Shown here: positions 1 to 8,871 of the stretch, one piece after another
How the letters are laid out: each line of letters starts with the position of its first letter
How positions within the stretch are numbered: the first letter of the stretch is position 1
Notes under the pieces: generated by a model
What the model was told of the DNA's origin: nothing
The model's database searches: none
Seen by the model: the letters and a program-made list of their open reading frames with translations, nothing else
Origin: an uncultured Alphaproteobacteria bacterium
Lineage (GTDB): Bacteria; Pseudomonadota; Alphaproteobacteria; Rhodobacterales; Rhodobacteraceae
NCBI GenBank assembly: GCA_902537235.1
Contig: CACBAO010000003.1
Coordinates: forward strand, 47,934 to 111,933
Length of the DNA stretch: 64,000 nucleotides
Direction: 5' to 3'
Made by a program: the position numbers and the translations under genes

Positions 1-1354
1 TTTGTGTTTTATGAATTTTTTTCTCTAAAAAACATAGCTTTACTGCCAGAAGAAACCTTGATAGTTCTCCGCCCGAGGCAATTTTATTCAGAGGCTTTAA
101 TCCAGAGCCTGGATTAATTTCAGTTGTGAAGCAAACCTGATCGTATCCAAACCTAGTCTCTCCAGCTCTTGTTATATCTGTTTTAAACTTGGCTAGCCCA
201 AGTTTTAATGGCTTAAACTCTTTTTCTATCTTTTTGTCCAATTTAGCAGCAAATTTATGTCTTTCTTTAGATAGATAGGATGTGTCTTTCTTATACTTCT
301 CATCTGTAATTGAAATTTTGGTCTCTAGTTCCTTTATTTTTTGATCAACACCTTTAATACTTTCCAATTCCTTTTCCAACAAAGATTTTAAATTAAATAT
401 TTGACTTAGTTCAACATTGTGAGCCCTACATATTCTCTTTATTGAATGGTACCGATCTTCTATTTGAAGAAGTTGCTTTTCACTATCAACACTTTTTTCT
501 CTAAGTTTATCCAACATTTCACAAGCTTCTGAAAATTTTTCAAAAGCGTCATAAAATATTTCAATTGGAAGATGATTGTCCATTTCCTCCTTTTTTTCTA
601 ATCTTTCTAAAGATTTTATTGTGTTCAAAATACTCTCTTCGATCAGCTCTCTATTTAGACTTTTAAGAGTATCGACTATAACGGAACTACCACGAATGGC
701 TTTTCTTAATTCATCTCTGTGCAATTCAATACTCTCGATTTCAGTGCGATCAAGTTCCAGCTCTGATATTTCTTGTATTGATTTATCTAAGAATTCTACA
801 TTCTCTACCAAATCTTTTCTATTAAACTCTGTCTCTAGTAATTTTTTTAATTTGTTAATTTCAGTCCAAGACTTCTCAATATTCTTAACATTTGGCTCTA
901 AGTTACCAAAGCTATCTAGTAAGCTTCTGTGCGTTTTTACATTTAACAAACCCTGTTCTTCAAACTGACCATTTAAGTCTAGAAGTAGGTTACCCAACTC
1001 TTTAACCGTATCCAAGGAACAGGGAAGGTCATTAATAAAAGCTCTTCTCTTACTATTCGCACCTATACTCTGTTTTAATATAAGATTTCCTTCTATTGCA
1101 AATCCTTTCTCAGATAAAAATTGGCTTATTACTTCGTTATTCTCTAATTGGAATTCTCCAATTAGAGTAGCAGTATCGGCCCGAATACCAATCTCGATTC
1201 TTGTATTTTTTTTTCCGAGAAGATAACCCAAACAATCCAAAAGAATAGATTTACCTGCTCCCGTCTCACCAGTTAAAATATTCAGACCTGAAGTGAATTC
1301 TAATTCCAGATTATCAAGCAAAAGAATATTTTGTACAAACAATTTTTTAATCAA
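1..1354 (-). CDS. recN: DNA repair protein RecN (3' end outside window)
   Basis: RecN is an SMC-like ATPase that acts on DNA double-strand breaks in the cytoplasm. Translating the minus strand from a TTG at 1354 gives an unbroken frame to the window edge, about 451 codons. The start region matches RecN: a beta strand, then LNILTGETGAGKS (Walker A, near residues 24-36), then a long charged coiled-coil middle, then NKIASGGELSRF, the ABC signature region, close to position 50-110. The Walker B part and C-terminus lie beyond position 1. The TTG sits one base after the bamD stop, so the two are probably translated together. The TTG start is inferred from the family N-terminus; no ATG fits. The gene closes the lpxC-bamD-recN run that follows the dcw cluster in related bacteria. 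Confidence 0.9.
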   Translation of the reverse strand, partial: MIKKLFVQNILLLDNLELEFTSGLNILTGETGAGKSILLDCLGYLLGKKNTRIEIGIRADTATLIGEFQLENNEVISQFLSEKGFAIEGNLILKQSIGANSKRRAFINDLPCSLDTVKELGNLLLDLNGQFEEQGLLNVKTHRSLLDSFGNLEPNVKNIEKSWTEINKLKKLLETEFNRKDLVENVEFLDKSIQEISELELDRTEIESIELHRDELRKAIRGSSVIVDTLKSLNRELIEESILNTIKSLERLEKKEEMDNHLPIEIFYDAFEKFSEACEMLDKLREKSVDSEKQLLQIEDRYHSIKRICRAHNVELSQIFNLKSLLEKELESIKGVDQKIKELETKISITDEKYKKDTSYLSKERHKFAAKLDKKIEKEFKPLKLGLAKFKTDITRAGETRFGYDQVCFTTEINPGSGLKPLNKIASGGELSRFLLAVKLCFLEKKIHKTQ

Positions 1355-1355
1355 G

Positions 1356-2126
1356 CTAGTTAAGTCCTGACTTATCGATTAAAAGAGACGCCTCGGCGGT
1401 CCAACTATTATTTGGGAATTTTTTTCTCATATATTCTCTTTCAGATTGGGCCTCACTCAATAGCCCAACTAATAGAAAGCTTTCAATTAATCTGAAGGAG
1501 ATTTCAGGCAAAAAACTAGAAACGTTGGTTGTTTTCTTTATCTTTTTAAATCTTCTCATAGCAGCCGTCGGGTTATTTCTTTTCAAATAATATTTACCAA
1601 CATTTAACTGTTGGCCTACCAGAAATTCTCTGGCGTTGTTAATATTTTTTTCTGCTTCTTTTTTCGACGCGCTTTTAGGATATAGACTTAGATAAGCTGA
1701 AAAGCTTGATATACAATCTCTCGCTGCAGCTTGATCTCTTTCAACAATATCTATCTCGTCACAAAAACTTTTTGATCTAAAGTACAATACTTTTTGTGCA
1801 TTTCTACTTTCAGGGTAATGGCTTAAGAACTTACTTGCTGCTAGACGTGAGTCCTCAAATTTCCTTGCTCTGTAGTAAGCATCTACGGCCTTGCTCAATC
1901 CAAGCTCATCTTCCACGGAATATGGAAAATACTTATTGATCTCTAAGTAGTAGTCTCCTGCTCGTTCAAAATAACCCTTTGCATACGCTTCATCTCCCAG
2001 TTTAATAATTTCCGCAGGCGTGTTGTTTTCGCTAATCTCACTTGGAAGTTTATTACTGCAACTTAACATTAGCAACACCAGAACACATGTGGTTAAAATT
2101 TTTAATAAACCAAATAAAAAGCGCAT
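1356..2126 (-). CDS. bamD: Outer membrane assembly lipoprotein BamD (ComL)
   Basis: BamD is the essential lipoprotein partner of BamA in the complex that inserts beta-barrel proteins into the outer membrane. The 256-residue product begins with a hydrophobic signal of about 20 residues ending in the lipobox LMLSC, so Cys23 should be lipidated. The rest is alpha-helical with TPR-like repeats, including an AYAKGYFERAGDYYLEI segment near residues 48-64 and a YPKSASKKEAE segment, both typical of BamD. Length fits the family (about 240-290). It lies between lpxC (69 bases upstream) and recN (1 base downstream), the usual place in Rhodobacterales-like genomes. No odd features seen. Confidence 0.92.
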   Translation of the reverse strand: MRFLFGLLKILTTCVLVLLMLSCSNKLPSEISENNTPAEIIKLGDEAYAKGYFERAGDYYLEINKYFPYSVEDELGLSKAVDAYYRARKFEDSRLAASKFLSHYPESRNAQKVLYFRSKSFCDEIDIVERDQAAARDCISSFSAYLSLYPKSASKKEAEKNINNAREFLVGQQLNVGKYYLKRNNPTAAMRRFKKIKKTTNVSSFLPEISFRLIESFLLVGLLSEAQSEREYMRKKFPNNSWTAEASLLIDKSGLN

Positions 2127-2195
2127 TCTCTTTACTAAACTTTATAATATCTAAAAGTCAAGATAAGTAGTTTAAAAGTCCAAAATAGTGTTTGA

Positions 2196-3122
2196 TCATC
2201 GGAATATATTCTTTGTATCGGCTCTTGAAATATCAAATCCAGGAAGTTTATTTCTATCGCTCTCTGAGAAGTCCTTACTCACAAATATATCTCCACTTTT
2301 AAAGCTCTCTCGCAATAATAGATTTGTTAGTCCATGCCCACCAGCACATGATACAAATTTCCCTAAAATTGGTCTTCCCACGAGGCTCAAATCTCCAAGA
2401 GCATCAAGAATCTTATGCCTAATACACTCATCAGTATACCTTAACCCATCTTGTGCCATCATCTCATTTTCTCCGACAATGATTGCATTTTCTATCCCCC
2501 CACCAAGGGCGAGGCCCTCATCTTTTAGTCGAACAACGTCGCTTTTCCGACAGAAAGTCCTACTGTCACATATTTCTCTTACGAATGCGCCATTAACAAT
2601 AGGCATTTTAAGGCTTTGTTTGCTAAGAGCTGTTCCAGGCCAGTTCATCTCAAAATCTATCGAGAATGTCTTCGCAGGTCTTAACTCTGCCCAAGCGTCT
2701 GAACTACCTACCCGGATTTTTTTCACCACTTCATATAATCGGATCTTTTTTTTCAGCTCAATAACTCCTGACTGAAGTATTGCTTTTACAAAAGTTCTTG
2801 AAGACCCATCAAAAATCGGAACCTCTGCTTCACTCAATTCAACTAACGCATTATGAATTCCTAAACCTGCAAAAGCTGCTAAAATATGCTCAGCTGTTAT
2901 TACTGAAACTCCAGCACTATTTGTAAGTTGCGTTCTTAAATAAGTTTTGGATACGTTTTTAAAGCTTGCCTGGATATAGGCTTGATCACCTTTAATATTT
3001 AATCTTTTGAAAACTATACCGTGATCGGCAGGAGCAGGATGCACGACCATTCTGACGTTTTTACCGAAGTGCAGACCTTTACCTTGGAGCATAAAAGTAT
3101 TTTTTATAGTCTTCTGGAACAT
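2196..3122 (-). CDS. lpxC: UDP-3-O-acyl-N-acetylglucosamine deacetylase
   Basis: LpxC catalyses the committed step of lipid A synthesis, removing the N-acetyl group from UDP-3-O-acyl-GlcNAc with a catalytic zinc. The 308-residue length is normal. The zinc ligands are visible: His79 in AEHILAAFAGLGIHN, His236 and Asp240 in IRHKILDALGD. Glu78 and His263 (CAGGHG) match the general acid/base residues of the family. The gene lies 84 bases after ftsZ on the same strand and ahead of bamD, so envelope synthesis genes follow the division genes directly. The ATG start gives the expected KTIKNTFMLQGKGLHFGK opening. Confidence 0.96.
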   Translation of the reverse strand: MFQKTIKNTFMLQGKGLHFGKNVRMVVHPAPADHGIVFKRLNIKGDQAYIQASFKNVSKTYLRTQLTNSAGVSVITAEHILAAFAGLGIHNALVELSEAEVPIFDGSSRTFVKAILQSGVIELKKKIRLYEVVKKIRVGSSDAWAELRPAKTFSIDFEMNWPGTALSKQSLKMPIVNGAFVREICDSRTFCRKSDVVRLKDEGLALGGGIENAIIVGENEMMAQDGLRYTDECIRHKILDALGDLSLVGRPILGKFVSCAGGHGLTNLLLRESFKSGDIFVSKDFSESDRNKLPGFDISRADTKNIFR

Positions 3123-3206
3123 TCTAACCCTTTACATTGAGGTTATCTAATTAGCCAGAAAGCTCAATACACACTTATATGTCAAAATAATTCAATTATT
3201 ACTACT

Positions 3207-4691
3207 CTAGTTAGCCTGTCGACGCAAAAAAGCAGGAATCTCTAATTTGCTCTCATCTTCTCTGTCTGTTAGTAATCTCTCTTTTTCTTCTTCGGTCTGG
3301 CTTTTTATTTCCACACTATCCATTTGCTCTCGTTTTTCTCCAAATCCTGTCATGCGTTTTATAAGGTTGTTCAAACCCCCTGCTGAAGTATTGGGTTCGG
3401 TACTTTGTTTTCTGGGAGGCAGATCTATTCCTGACGAAGTTTGGGTCAGTGTTGGATCTGTTTGTTTTGCGATTGCACTATCGTCGCTTTGTCGCATGTT
3501 TTCTAAAGTAGGGCGGTTAGCTGAATTCACATTACTTATCAGCGGTTCTGACTCCTTTTCTTCCCTATCTAAAGTATCTCTGCCAATTACAGCCTCGTTT
3601 CCTTTTTTCTCACTTTCATATGAACTATTTACCGAGCTGTAACCCTGCTCGTAAGTTTTTTCGATTTCAGTTCTATTTGATTTCTCTAACTCATTTAGCA
3701 CTTGAGAACTTGGCTTAGTAAATTCTGATACATCTATTCCAGTAGCTACTACGGATACCCTGATTGAACCTGTTAGATCGGTGTCAAAAGTCGACCCAAC
3801 TATTATATTCGCTTCTGGATCCACTTCGTCTCTTATTCTATTCGCTGCTTCATCTACTTCGAAAAGCGTCATGTCATTACTTCCTGTAACATTTATAAGT
3901 ACACCAGTAGCTCCTTTGAGTGAAATCTCGTCTAATAAGGGATTAGCTATTGCCTTTTCCGCAGCTTGTAAGGCTCTATCCTCACCACTGGCTTCCCCTG
4001 TACCCATCATCGCTTTCCCCATCTCATCCATTACAGACCTGACATCAGCAAAGTCCAAATTTATAAGCCCAGGTTTAACCATAAGATCTGTTACTCCCTT
4101 TACGCCCTGATAGAGAACATCATCTGCCATAGAAAACGCTTCTGTAAATGTCGTTTTTTCTGTTGCTAGTCTAAATAAGTTCTGGTTCGGAATGACTATC
4201 AGAGTGTCAACCACTTTTTGCAGCGCTGATATCCCATGGTCAGCTTGCTTCATTCTGGTTGTACCCTCAAATTGAAACGGTTTCGTGACTACACCAACAG
4301 TTAGAATTCCTTTTTCTCTTGCAAGCTCAGCAACAATGGGAGCCGCACCGGTACCAGTTCCACCACCCATCCCAGCCGTAATAAAACATAGATTTGCTCC
4401 ATCAAGAATGTCTGCAATCTGTTCGGTACTTTCAATGGCCGCCTCATTACCAACCTCTGGTTTTGCGCCCGCTCCAAGCCCCTGAGTTCTCTTTAACCCC
4501 AATTGCAATTTTGTTTGAGCATTGGACTGTTGAAGGGCTTGTGCATCCGTATTAGCGGCTACAAATTCCGCTCCCTCCAGATTTTTTAACATCATATTAT
4601 TTACGGCGTTTCCACCGGCGCCCCCAATACCAAAAACTAGTATTCTAGGCTTCAATTCCTGATGTTCAGGAATCCTTATATTTATTGCCAT
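3207..4691 (-). CDS. ftsZ: Cell division GTPase FtsZ
   Basis: FtsZ is the tubulin homologue that polymerises with GTP to form the division ring at midcell. The 494-residue product has the GTPase core up to about residue 320: [13 protein letters not shown] at 20-32, the tubulin signature GGGTGTG at 109-115, and the T7 loop [14 protein letters not shown] long hydrophilic linker (roughly 330-480), poor in conserved residues and rich in Ser, Glu and Lys, leads to the conserved C-terminal peptide [10 protein letters not shown], which docks FtsA. The long linker is typical of Alphaproteobacteria. The 104 bases between ftsA and ftsZ hold a probable promoter flanked by GANTC sites, so ftsZ may have its own cell-cycle-tuned transcription in addition to read-through. 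Confidence 0.97.
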   Translation of the reverse strand: MAINIRIPEHQELKPRILVFGIGGAGGNAVNNMMLKNLEGAEFVAANTDAQALQQSNAQTKLQLGLKRTQGLGAGAKPEVGNEAAIESTEQIADILDGANLCFITAGMGGGTGTGAAPIVAELAREKGILTVGVVTKPFQFEGTTRMKQADHGISALQKVVDTLIVIPNQNLFRLATEKTTFTEAFSMADDVLYQGVKGVTDLMVKPGLINLDFADVRSVMDEMGKAMMGTGEASGEDRALQAAEKAIANPLLDEISLKGATGVLINVTGSNDMTLFEVDEAANRIRDEVDPEANIIVGSTFDTDLTGSIRVSVVATGIDVSEFTKPSSQVLNELEKSNRTEIEKTYEQGYSSVNSSYESEKKGNEAVIGRDTLDREEKESEPLISNVNSANRPTLENMRQSDDSAIAKQTDPTLTQTSSGIDLPPRKQSTEPNTSAGGLNNLIKRMTGFGEKREQMDSVEIKSQTEEEKERLLTDREDESKLEIPAFLRRQAN

Positions 4692-4720
4692 TGTTGCCTG
4701 CCATTTTTTTTTTTACTGCT

Positions 4721-4756
4721 GATTCGTATAATAACCGAATCACCCCTACTCGTCAC
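4721..4756 (-). promoter_or_regulatory. Probable ftsZ promoter with paired GANTC methylation sites
   Basis: On the ftsZ strand a -35-like GTGACG (4751-4756) and a -10-like TATTAT (4728-4733) are separated by 17 bases. Two GANTC sites, at 4721-4725 and 4737-4741, form a perfect 6-base inverted repeat (GATTCG/CGAATC) that brackets the -10. GANTC is the CcrM methylation target in Alphaproteobacteria, and GcrA-activated promoters carry GANTC near the -10/-35. The hexamers are seen in the sequence; promoter activity and methylation control are inferred. Confidence 0.5.
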
Positions 4757-4795
4757 TAATTTTATGCTCTATCAGACTTGTTATAAGGATATGTT

Positions 4796-6127
4796 TCACC
4801 AATTTGATTTTACCCACCGCCATGTTCTTCTTATTAATTCATCTCCTTCGTGCTCAAAAGGCGCTTTAAAATCCCATACCTCATCTTGCGGTTGCGCCAA
4901 GTTCAATGCGAGACCGACAACAGCAGCTGCTTCTGGTCCATGAGCCGAGGATGGTAGGCCCTGAATTCTCATTGGCACGGCAACTCGTGCTGGTTTTCCA
5001 AGAAATATTGATGTGAAATCTAATATGTTTGCCAACTTGCTACCACCACCAGTCAAAACAATTTTTTGTCCAGGTAGAAATTCGAAATCAGATCTATCTA
5101 ATATAGACCTAAGAGAGTCAAAAGTTTCTTCAACTCTAGGCCTTATTACCCCTAATAGTTCCGACTTTGTTATCGTTCTTCTGTCAGTGTAAAGATCTTC
5201 ATTGTTTTCAGGCAATTCTATGGTTTCTCTATCATCTGAGTTGGCAGGTATCAAACCTCCATGTAAAACTTTCAATCTTTCAGCTGCTTCATAAGATATT
5301 TGGAACGCCTGCATGATATCACTAGTTATATGATGCCCGCCAATTCGTATTGACTCGGAAAAGATTAAATTCTTTCGAAAGAAAACCGACACACTTGAAT
5401 TGGCAGCACCTAAATCAATACAAACAACACCCAATTGCATCTCATCTTCAAGAAGGCTAGATTGTCCGGATACGTAAGGAGCAAGCGCTATACCTGCTAA
5501 GGATAGGTCACATTTATTCAAACAACTAACCATGTTCTTTATCGTATCTGATTGGATGGAAACTACATTTACATCCACCAAAAGGTTAGAGGCACTTATT
5601 CCCCTTGGATCCATATACCCGTGTTTACCATCGATGCTAAAATTGACTGGCAAAGCGTGAATTATTTCTCTTTTAAAATCATAATTAACTAAACTAAGCT
5701 TTGACAAGGCGTGTCCAATATCTGCTTCTGTTACTTCTCTCTGGTTAAAGCCAATAGATGATGATACTAAAGTGGATTTTTGAGACCCACTGGAAAAAGT
5801 GAGAAAAACATTCTCAATAAGGCAACCAGCCATTTTTTGGGCACGTTGAATTACAGTTCTAATTGCACTTTCTGCCTCCCTCATCTCATATATCTCACCG
5901 TTCCAAATTCCCCTAGATTTTGTAGTTGAAGCCCCTATAACTCTGAAAGTCACTTCTCTCTTCAACTTAACCGTTGAAAATGAGTTAACCTCATTTGACT
6001 CTGCAATTGATAATACAAGGCACATTACCTTAGAGCTTCCGAGATCTATAAGGGCAACCGTTCCCTTTTTTATTGCGGCAGTCCTTTTTTGTCTTAATTG
6101 CCTTTGGCTCTGCAACAGTTTCCTCAA
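4796..6127 (-). CDS. ftsA: Cell division protein FtsA
   Basis: FtsA is an actin-like ATPase that tethers FtsZ filaments to the inner membrane and recruits later division proteins. The 443-residue protein shows the actin-fold phosphate loops VALIDLGSSKVMCLV (about residues 24-38) and GVVCIDLGAANSSVSVF (about 230-246), plus an adenosine-loop motif KIVLTGGGSKL near residue 355. The last residues, TWRWVKSNW, form the basic, aromatic amphipathic tail that binds membrane. It overlaps the end of ftsQ by 4 bases (ATGA), which indicates coupled translation, and lies 104 bases ahead of ftsZ. Confidence 0.95.
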   Translation of the reverse strand: MRKLLQSQRQLRQKRTAAIKKGTVALIDLGSSKVMCLVLSIAESNEVNSFSTVKLKREVTFRVIGASTTKSRGIWNGEIYEMREAESAIRTVIQRAQKMAGCLIENVFLTFSSGSQKSTLVSSSIGFNQREVTEADIGHALSKLSLVNYDFKREIIHALPVNFSIDGKHGYMDPRGISASNLLVDVNVVSIQSDTIKNMVSCLNKCDLSLAGIALAPYVSGQSSLLEDEMQLGVVCIDLGAANSSVSVFFRKNLIFSESIRIGGHHITSDIMQAFQISYEAAERLKVLHGGLIPANSDDRETIELPENNEDLYTDRRTITKSELLGVIRPRVEETFDSLRSILDRSDFEFLPGQKIVLTGGGSKLANILDFTSIFLGKPARVAVPMRIQGLPSSAHGPEAAAVVGLALNLAQPQDEVWDFKAPFEHEGDELIRRTWRWVKSNW

Positions 6128-7014
6128 CTTTGAAGCCTTCCTATTTTTTCAGTAGTATCCTCTATAGATGAAACGTTCCTAAACTTTACTACAGGTTTGT
6201 CGATATTTCTTAAATCAACAGAAACTATAGGTCTTAAGGGCATATTTGTCTCATCTAGAAAAATACTCATCAGCTCCACTGCTTTACTTAAATTATTCTC
6301 TGGCAGCTTAAAGACCAAATCATTTTTCATATGAATATTCCATCGCCTTTCACCAATCCACTCATAGTATAATACCTCTGACTTATTTGCTCCTATTTCA
6401 TTTACCAGTAATAAAAGTTCTTTAATTTTTCTTGGCCCATGTTTTCCAACCAAAAGTGGAAAACCTGATAGACCTTGATAATTTGGCTTTATTGATAGAA
6501 TAATTCCATTACTATCTAGAACTTCATAAAGATCATTGTTAAAAAACACCACTGCTTCTTTTCTTTCAACAACACTAACAATTACCAATCCATCTGTAGA
6601 AAACTTAACAAAAGCTTTTTCGACTCTGTTAATTGCTTGTATTTTTTCTCTTAAAGCTTGTGCTTTCAACACTGAAAACCCCTCAGTTGCCAAATTTTGA
6701 ACCATAGTTGAAATTTCTTTTTTCAATGGTTCTTGGGCACCTTTTACTAAAACGCTGCTTATAGACAATTCTGTCAGATCTTTATAAAAAGCAGAGCTTT
6801 CCTTACTTAAAAGTTTAATTTCCTCATTTAGATCATAATTCTTATAAAGAAATTTTTTTGCCAACAAGGCGCTTAAAATCAAAGAAACTGTGATCAAAAG
6901 AACTTTAAACCAAAGCCTGTAAAATAATCTATTTATTTTATAATATAACCTTGATGGGGCAGGATCTTTAGATTTTAACAAATTCATTTTTAACCTACTT
7001 GTTACACGATGCAT
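6124..7014 (-). CDS. ftsQ: Cell division protein FtsQ
   Basis: FtsQ is a bitopic inner-membrane protein linking cytoplasmic and periplasmic divisome parts. The 296 residues comprise a short basic cytoplasmic N-terminus, one membrane helix near residues 34-54 (LWFKVLLITVSLILSALLA), then a periplasmic POTRA domain (the VLVKGAQ and INRVEKAFVKFSTDGLVIVSVVERKEAV region, roughly 75-155) and a beta domain. The gene overlaps ddl upstream by 20 bases and ftsA downstream by 4. A second in-frame ATG at 6987, after the ddl stop and with a weak AGG upstream, is an alternative start that would remove 9 residues. Confidence 0.9.
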   Translation of the reverse strand: MHRVTSRLKMNLLKSKDPAPSRLYYKINRLFYRLWFKVLLITVSLILSALLAKKFLYKNYDLNEEIKLLSKESSAFYKDLTELSISSVLVKGAQEPLKKEISTMVQNLATEGFSVLKAQALREKIQAINRVEKAFVKFSTDGLVIVSVVERKEAVVFFNNDLYEVLDSNGIILSIKPNYQGLSGFPLLVGKHGPRKIKELLLLVNEIGANKSEVLYYEWIGERRWNIHMKNDLVFKLPENNLSKAVELMSIFLDETNMPLRPIVSVDLRNIDKPVVKFRNVSSIEDTTEKIGRLQS

Positions 7015-7939
7015 CTTTAATCAATTCCAAGCACAAGTACTGTAGGTCCATTCCGACGTATCTTGCTTGTTCCGGGACAAGAGAAGTTTTGGTCATTCCA
7101 GGTTGGGTATTTAGTTCAAGAATAAATAACCCTTCCTTTCCTTTGTTTTCGTTCCATCTAAAATCAGAGCGAGTAACACCTCTACACCCCAAGCAGTAAT
7201 GCGCTCTGACTGCATAATTGATACACAAATCAAATATCTCCCTAGGGATGTCCGCAGGTATTATATGTTTTGAACCACCTGTTTTATATTTCGCATCATA
7301 ATTATACCAATCTTCAGTTACTATATCGGTAACAGTCAATGGCCGACCGTTTAGCACGGCAACGGTAAGTTCTCTACCAGGAATGTATTTTTCTAAAAGA
7401 TACCTTCTACCTAAATGTTTACCAAACTCCCCGACCCCTTGGATTTCCTCTTTATATCTAATAAAGTGAACTCCGACGGAAGAGCCTCCGTTATTCGGCT
7501 TAATAACAAACGGTGGAGTTAAAGGTATTCCATTTAATTGATCTCCGCCATTTAATAGTAGATCCTCTACTACTGGTAACCCCGATGCCTTAAATATTTT
7601 CTTTGAGATAAATTTATCCATTGCCATGGCAGAAGATAAAACCCCAGAGTGTGTGTATGGAATCCTAAGCATTTCAAATAGTCCCTGAATAGATCCATCC
7701 TCTCCTCCACCTCCGTGAAGGGCGTTAAATATTACATCAGGACTTTTACTTTTCACATTCTCAGCCAACTCGTTTATATTTCGCGAGTCTATATTTATCG
7801 CTTCAACATCAAAACTCGCTTTTTGTAGCGCCTCTATACAGCTTTCGGCAGTTAAATCAGAGACCTCCTTCTCTTCCGAAACTCCTCCTTGCAGTACTAA
7901 AACTTTAGAGATATTCTTTGGATTTACTGTTTCGATCAA
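6995..7939 (-). CDS. ddl: D-alanine--D-alanine ligase
   Basis: Ddl joins two D-alanines with ATP, giving the dipeptide that MurF adds to the peptidoglycan precursor. The ATP-grasp fold is clear: VLVLQGGVSEEKEVS near the N-terminus, PFVIKPNNGGSSVGV (ATP binding), and the C-terminal FILELNTQPGMT with metal and substrate ligands. I place the start at a TTG (7939), two bases after the murB stop, because GGGAG lies 9 bases upstream of it. A longer reading from a TTG at 7972 would overlap murB by 31 bases and has no Shine-Dalgarno. About 314 residues, normal for the family. Sits between murB and ftsQ. Confidence 0.93.
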   Translation of the reverse strand: MIETVNPKNISKVLVLQGGVSEEKEVSDLTAESCIEALQKASFDVEAINIDSRNINELAENVKSKSPDVIFNALHGGGGEDGSIQGLFEMLRIPYTHSGVLSSAMAMDKFISKKIFKASGLPVVEDLLLNGGDQLNGIPLTPPFVIKPNNGGSSVGVHFIRYKEEIQGVGEFGKHLGRRYLLEKYIPGRELTVAVLNGRPLTVTDIVTEDWYNYDAKYKTGGSKHIIPADIPREIFDLCINYAVRAHYCLGCRGVTRSDFRWNENKGKEGLFILELNTQPGMTKTSLVPEQARYVGMDLQYLCLELIKDASCNK

Positions 7940-7941
7940 AT

Positions 7942-8871
7942 TTATTTTCTCCCTACCCTTATTACCTCCCAATCCAGTGAAATTTTGTATTTCTCATAAA
8001 CTGATTGCCTAACGTACTCTCCTAGGGATTCCATTTCTTGGGCTGTTGCTCCACCTAGATTTATTAAAAAATTGGGATGCTTGTTTGATACCATTGCTTT
8101 TCCTAATTTTTTACCCCTTAACCCTGCTCCATCAATGACTCTCCAAGCTTTTAATTCAATTGACTCTTCTAGTAAAAGTGATGATTTTCCATCAGGGTTT
8201 TTGAAAGTTGAACCACAAGTAGCTGTATTTGTTGGCTGCGTCTCTTTTCTTTTGGATAACATCTTTGTCATTTTCTCATCTATTAGACTTTTATTTTCTT
8301 TTTTTGGCCTAACAATGGTAGAAGTTATTATGAAATTATCTGGGAAACTACTAGAACGGTATTTAAATTGAAAACACTCTTTTCCCAAATGGATAAATTT
8401 TCCTGATCTGTCAACTCCCTCAATGCTTTGAACGTAATCCCCTATGTAATTTCCATAGCAGCCAGCGTTCATAGCTAGTGCTCCTCCGATAGTTCCAGGA
8501 ATTGTTCTTAAAAAAGATAAATCGTAGCCCAGTTCAGATAGTTTAATAGCAACTTTTGAGCTAAAATTCCCTGCGCCAAGCTTTACTTGATTATCCTTTA
8601 CTTCAATTTCCGAAAAGTTTCTTCCTAACTTTACCGCAACCCCTGAAAGACCGCCGTCTCTAACCAAAAGATTTGAACAAGCTCCTATGGGCATAACGTG
8701 CACTTCAACGGGCATTAAGGAAAGGAACCTAGATAACTCGTTCAAACTTTTTGGCCTGAACAAAATATCTACTGGCCCACCAACTTTTAGCCAACTAATT
8801 TTTGACAAAGGAAAAGAATAATTTATTGATCCTGAGAATCGATTTTCATCAAAAAACGCCAACTTACGCAT
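7942..8871 (-). CDS. murB: UDP-N-acetylmuramate dehydrogenase (UDP-N-acetylenolpyruvoylglucosamine reductase)
   Basis: MurB is the FAD enzyme that reduces UDP-GlcNAc-enolpyruvate to UDP-MurNAc using NADPH. Family motifs include SWLKVGGPVDILFRP, PIGACSNLLVRDGG (FAD binding), RTIPGTIGGALAMNAGCYG and QPTNTATCGSTFKNP. That last segment carries the Ser that protonates the intermediate in the shorter type II MurB. About 309 residues. The ATG at 8871 is preferred; a GTG three codons upstream (8880) is also possible. It overlaps the murC end by 8 bases, so the two are probably translationally coupled. Confidence 0.94.
   Translation of the reverse strand: MRKLAFFDENRFSGSINYSFPLSKISWLKVGGPVDILFRPKSLNELSRFLSLMPVEVHVMPIGACSNLLVRDGGLSGVAVKLGRNFSEIEVKDNQVKLGAGNFSSKVAIKLSELGYDLSFLRTIPGTIGGALAMNAGCYGNYIGDYVQSIEGVDRSGKFIHLGKECFQFKYRSSSFPDNFIITSTIVRPKKENKSLIDEKMTKMLSKRKETQPTNTATCGSTFKNPDGKSSLLLEESIELKAWRVIDGAGLRGKKLGKAMVSNKHPNFLINLGGATAQEMESLGEYVRQSVYEKYKISLDWEVIRVGRK

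Noticed and set aside
576..968. Plus-strand open frame of 130 codons
   Set aside because: It is antisense to recN, whose motifs and frame are clear; serine-rich composition is what the antisense of a charged coiled coil gives.
2188..2775. Long open frame on the plus strand across lpxC
   Set aside because: It lies opposite the unmistakable lpxC coding sequence and has no family-like motifs or ribosome site; it is a shadow frame.
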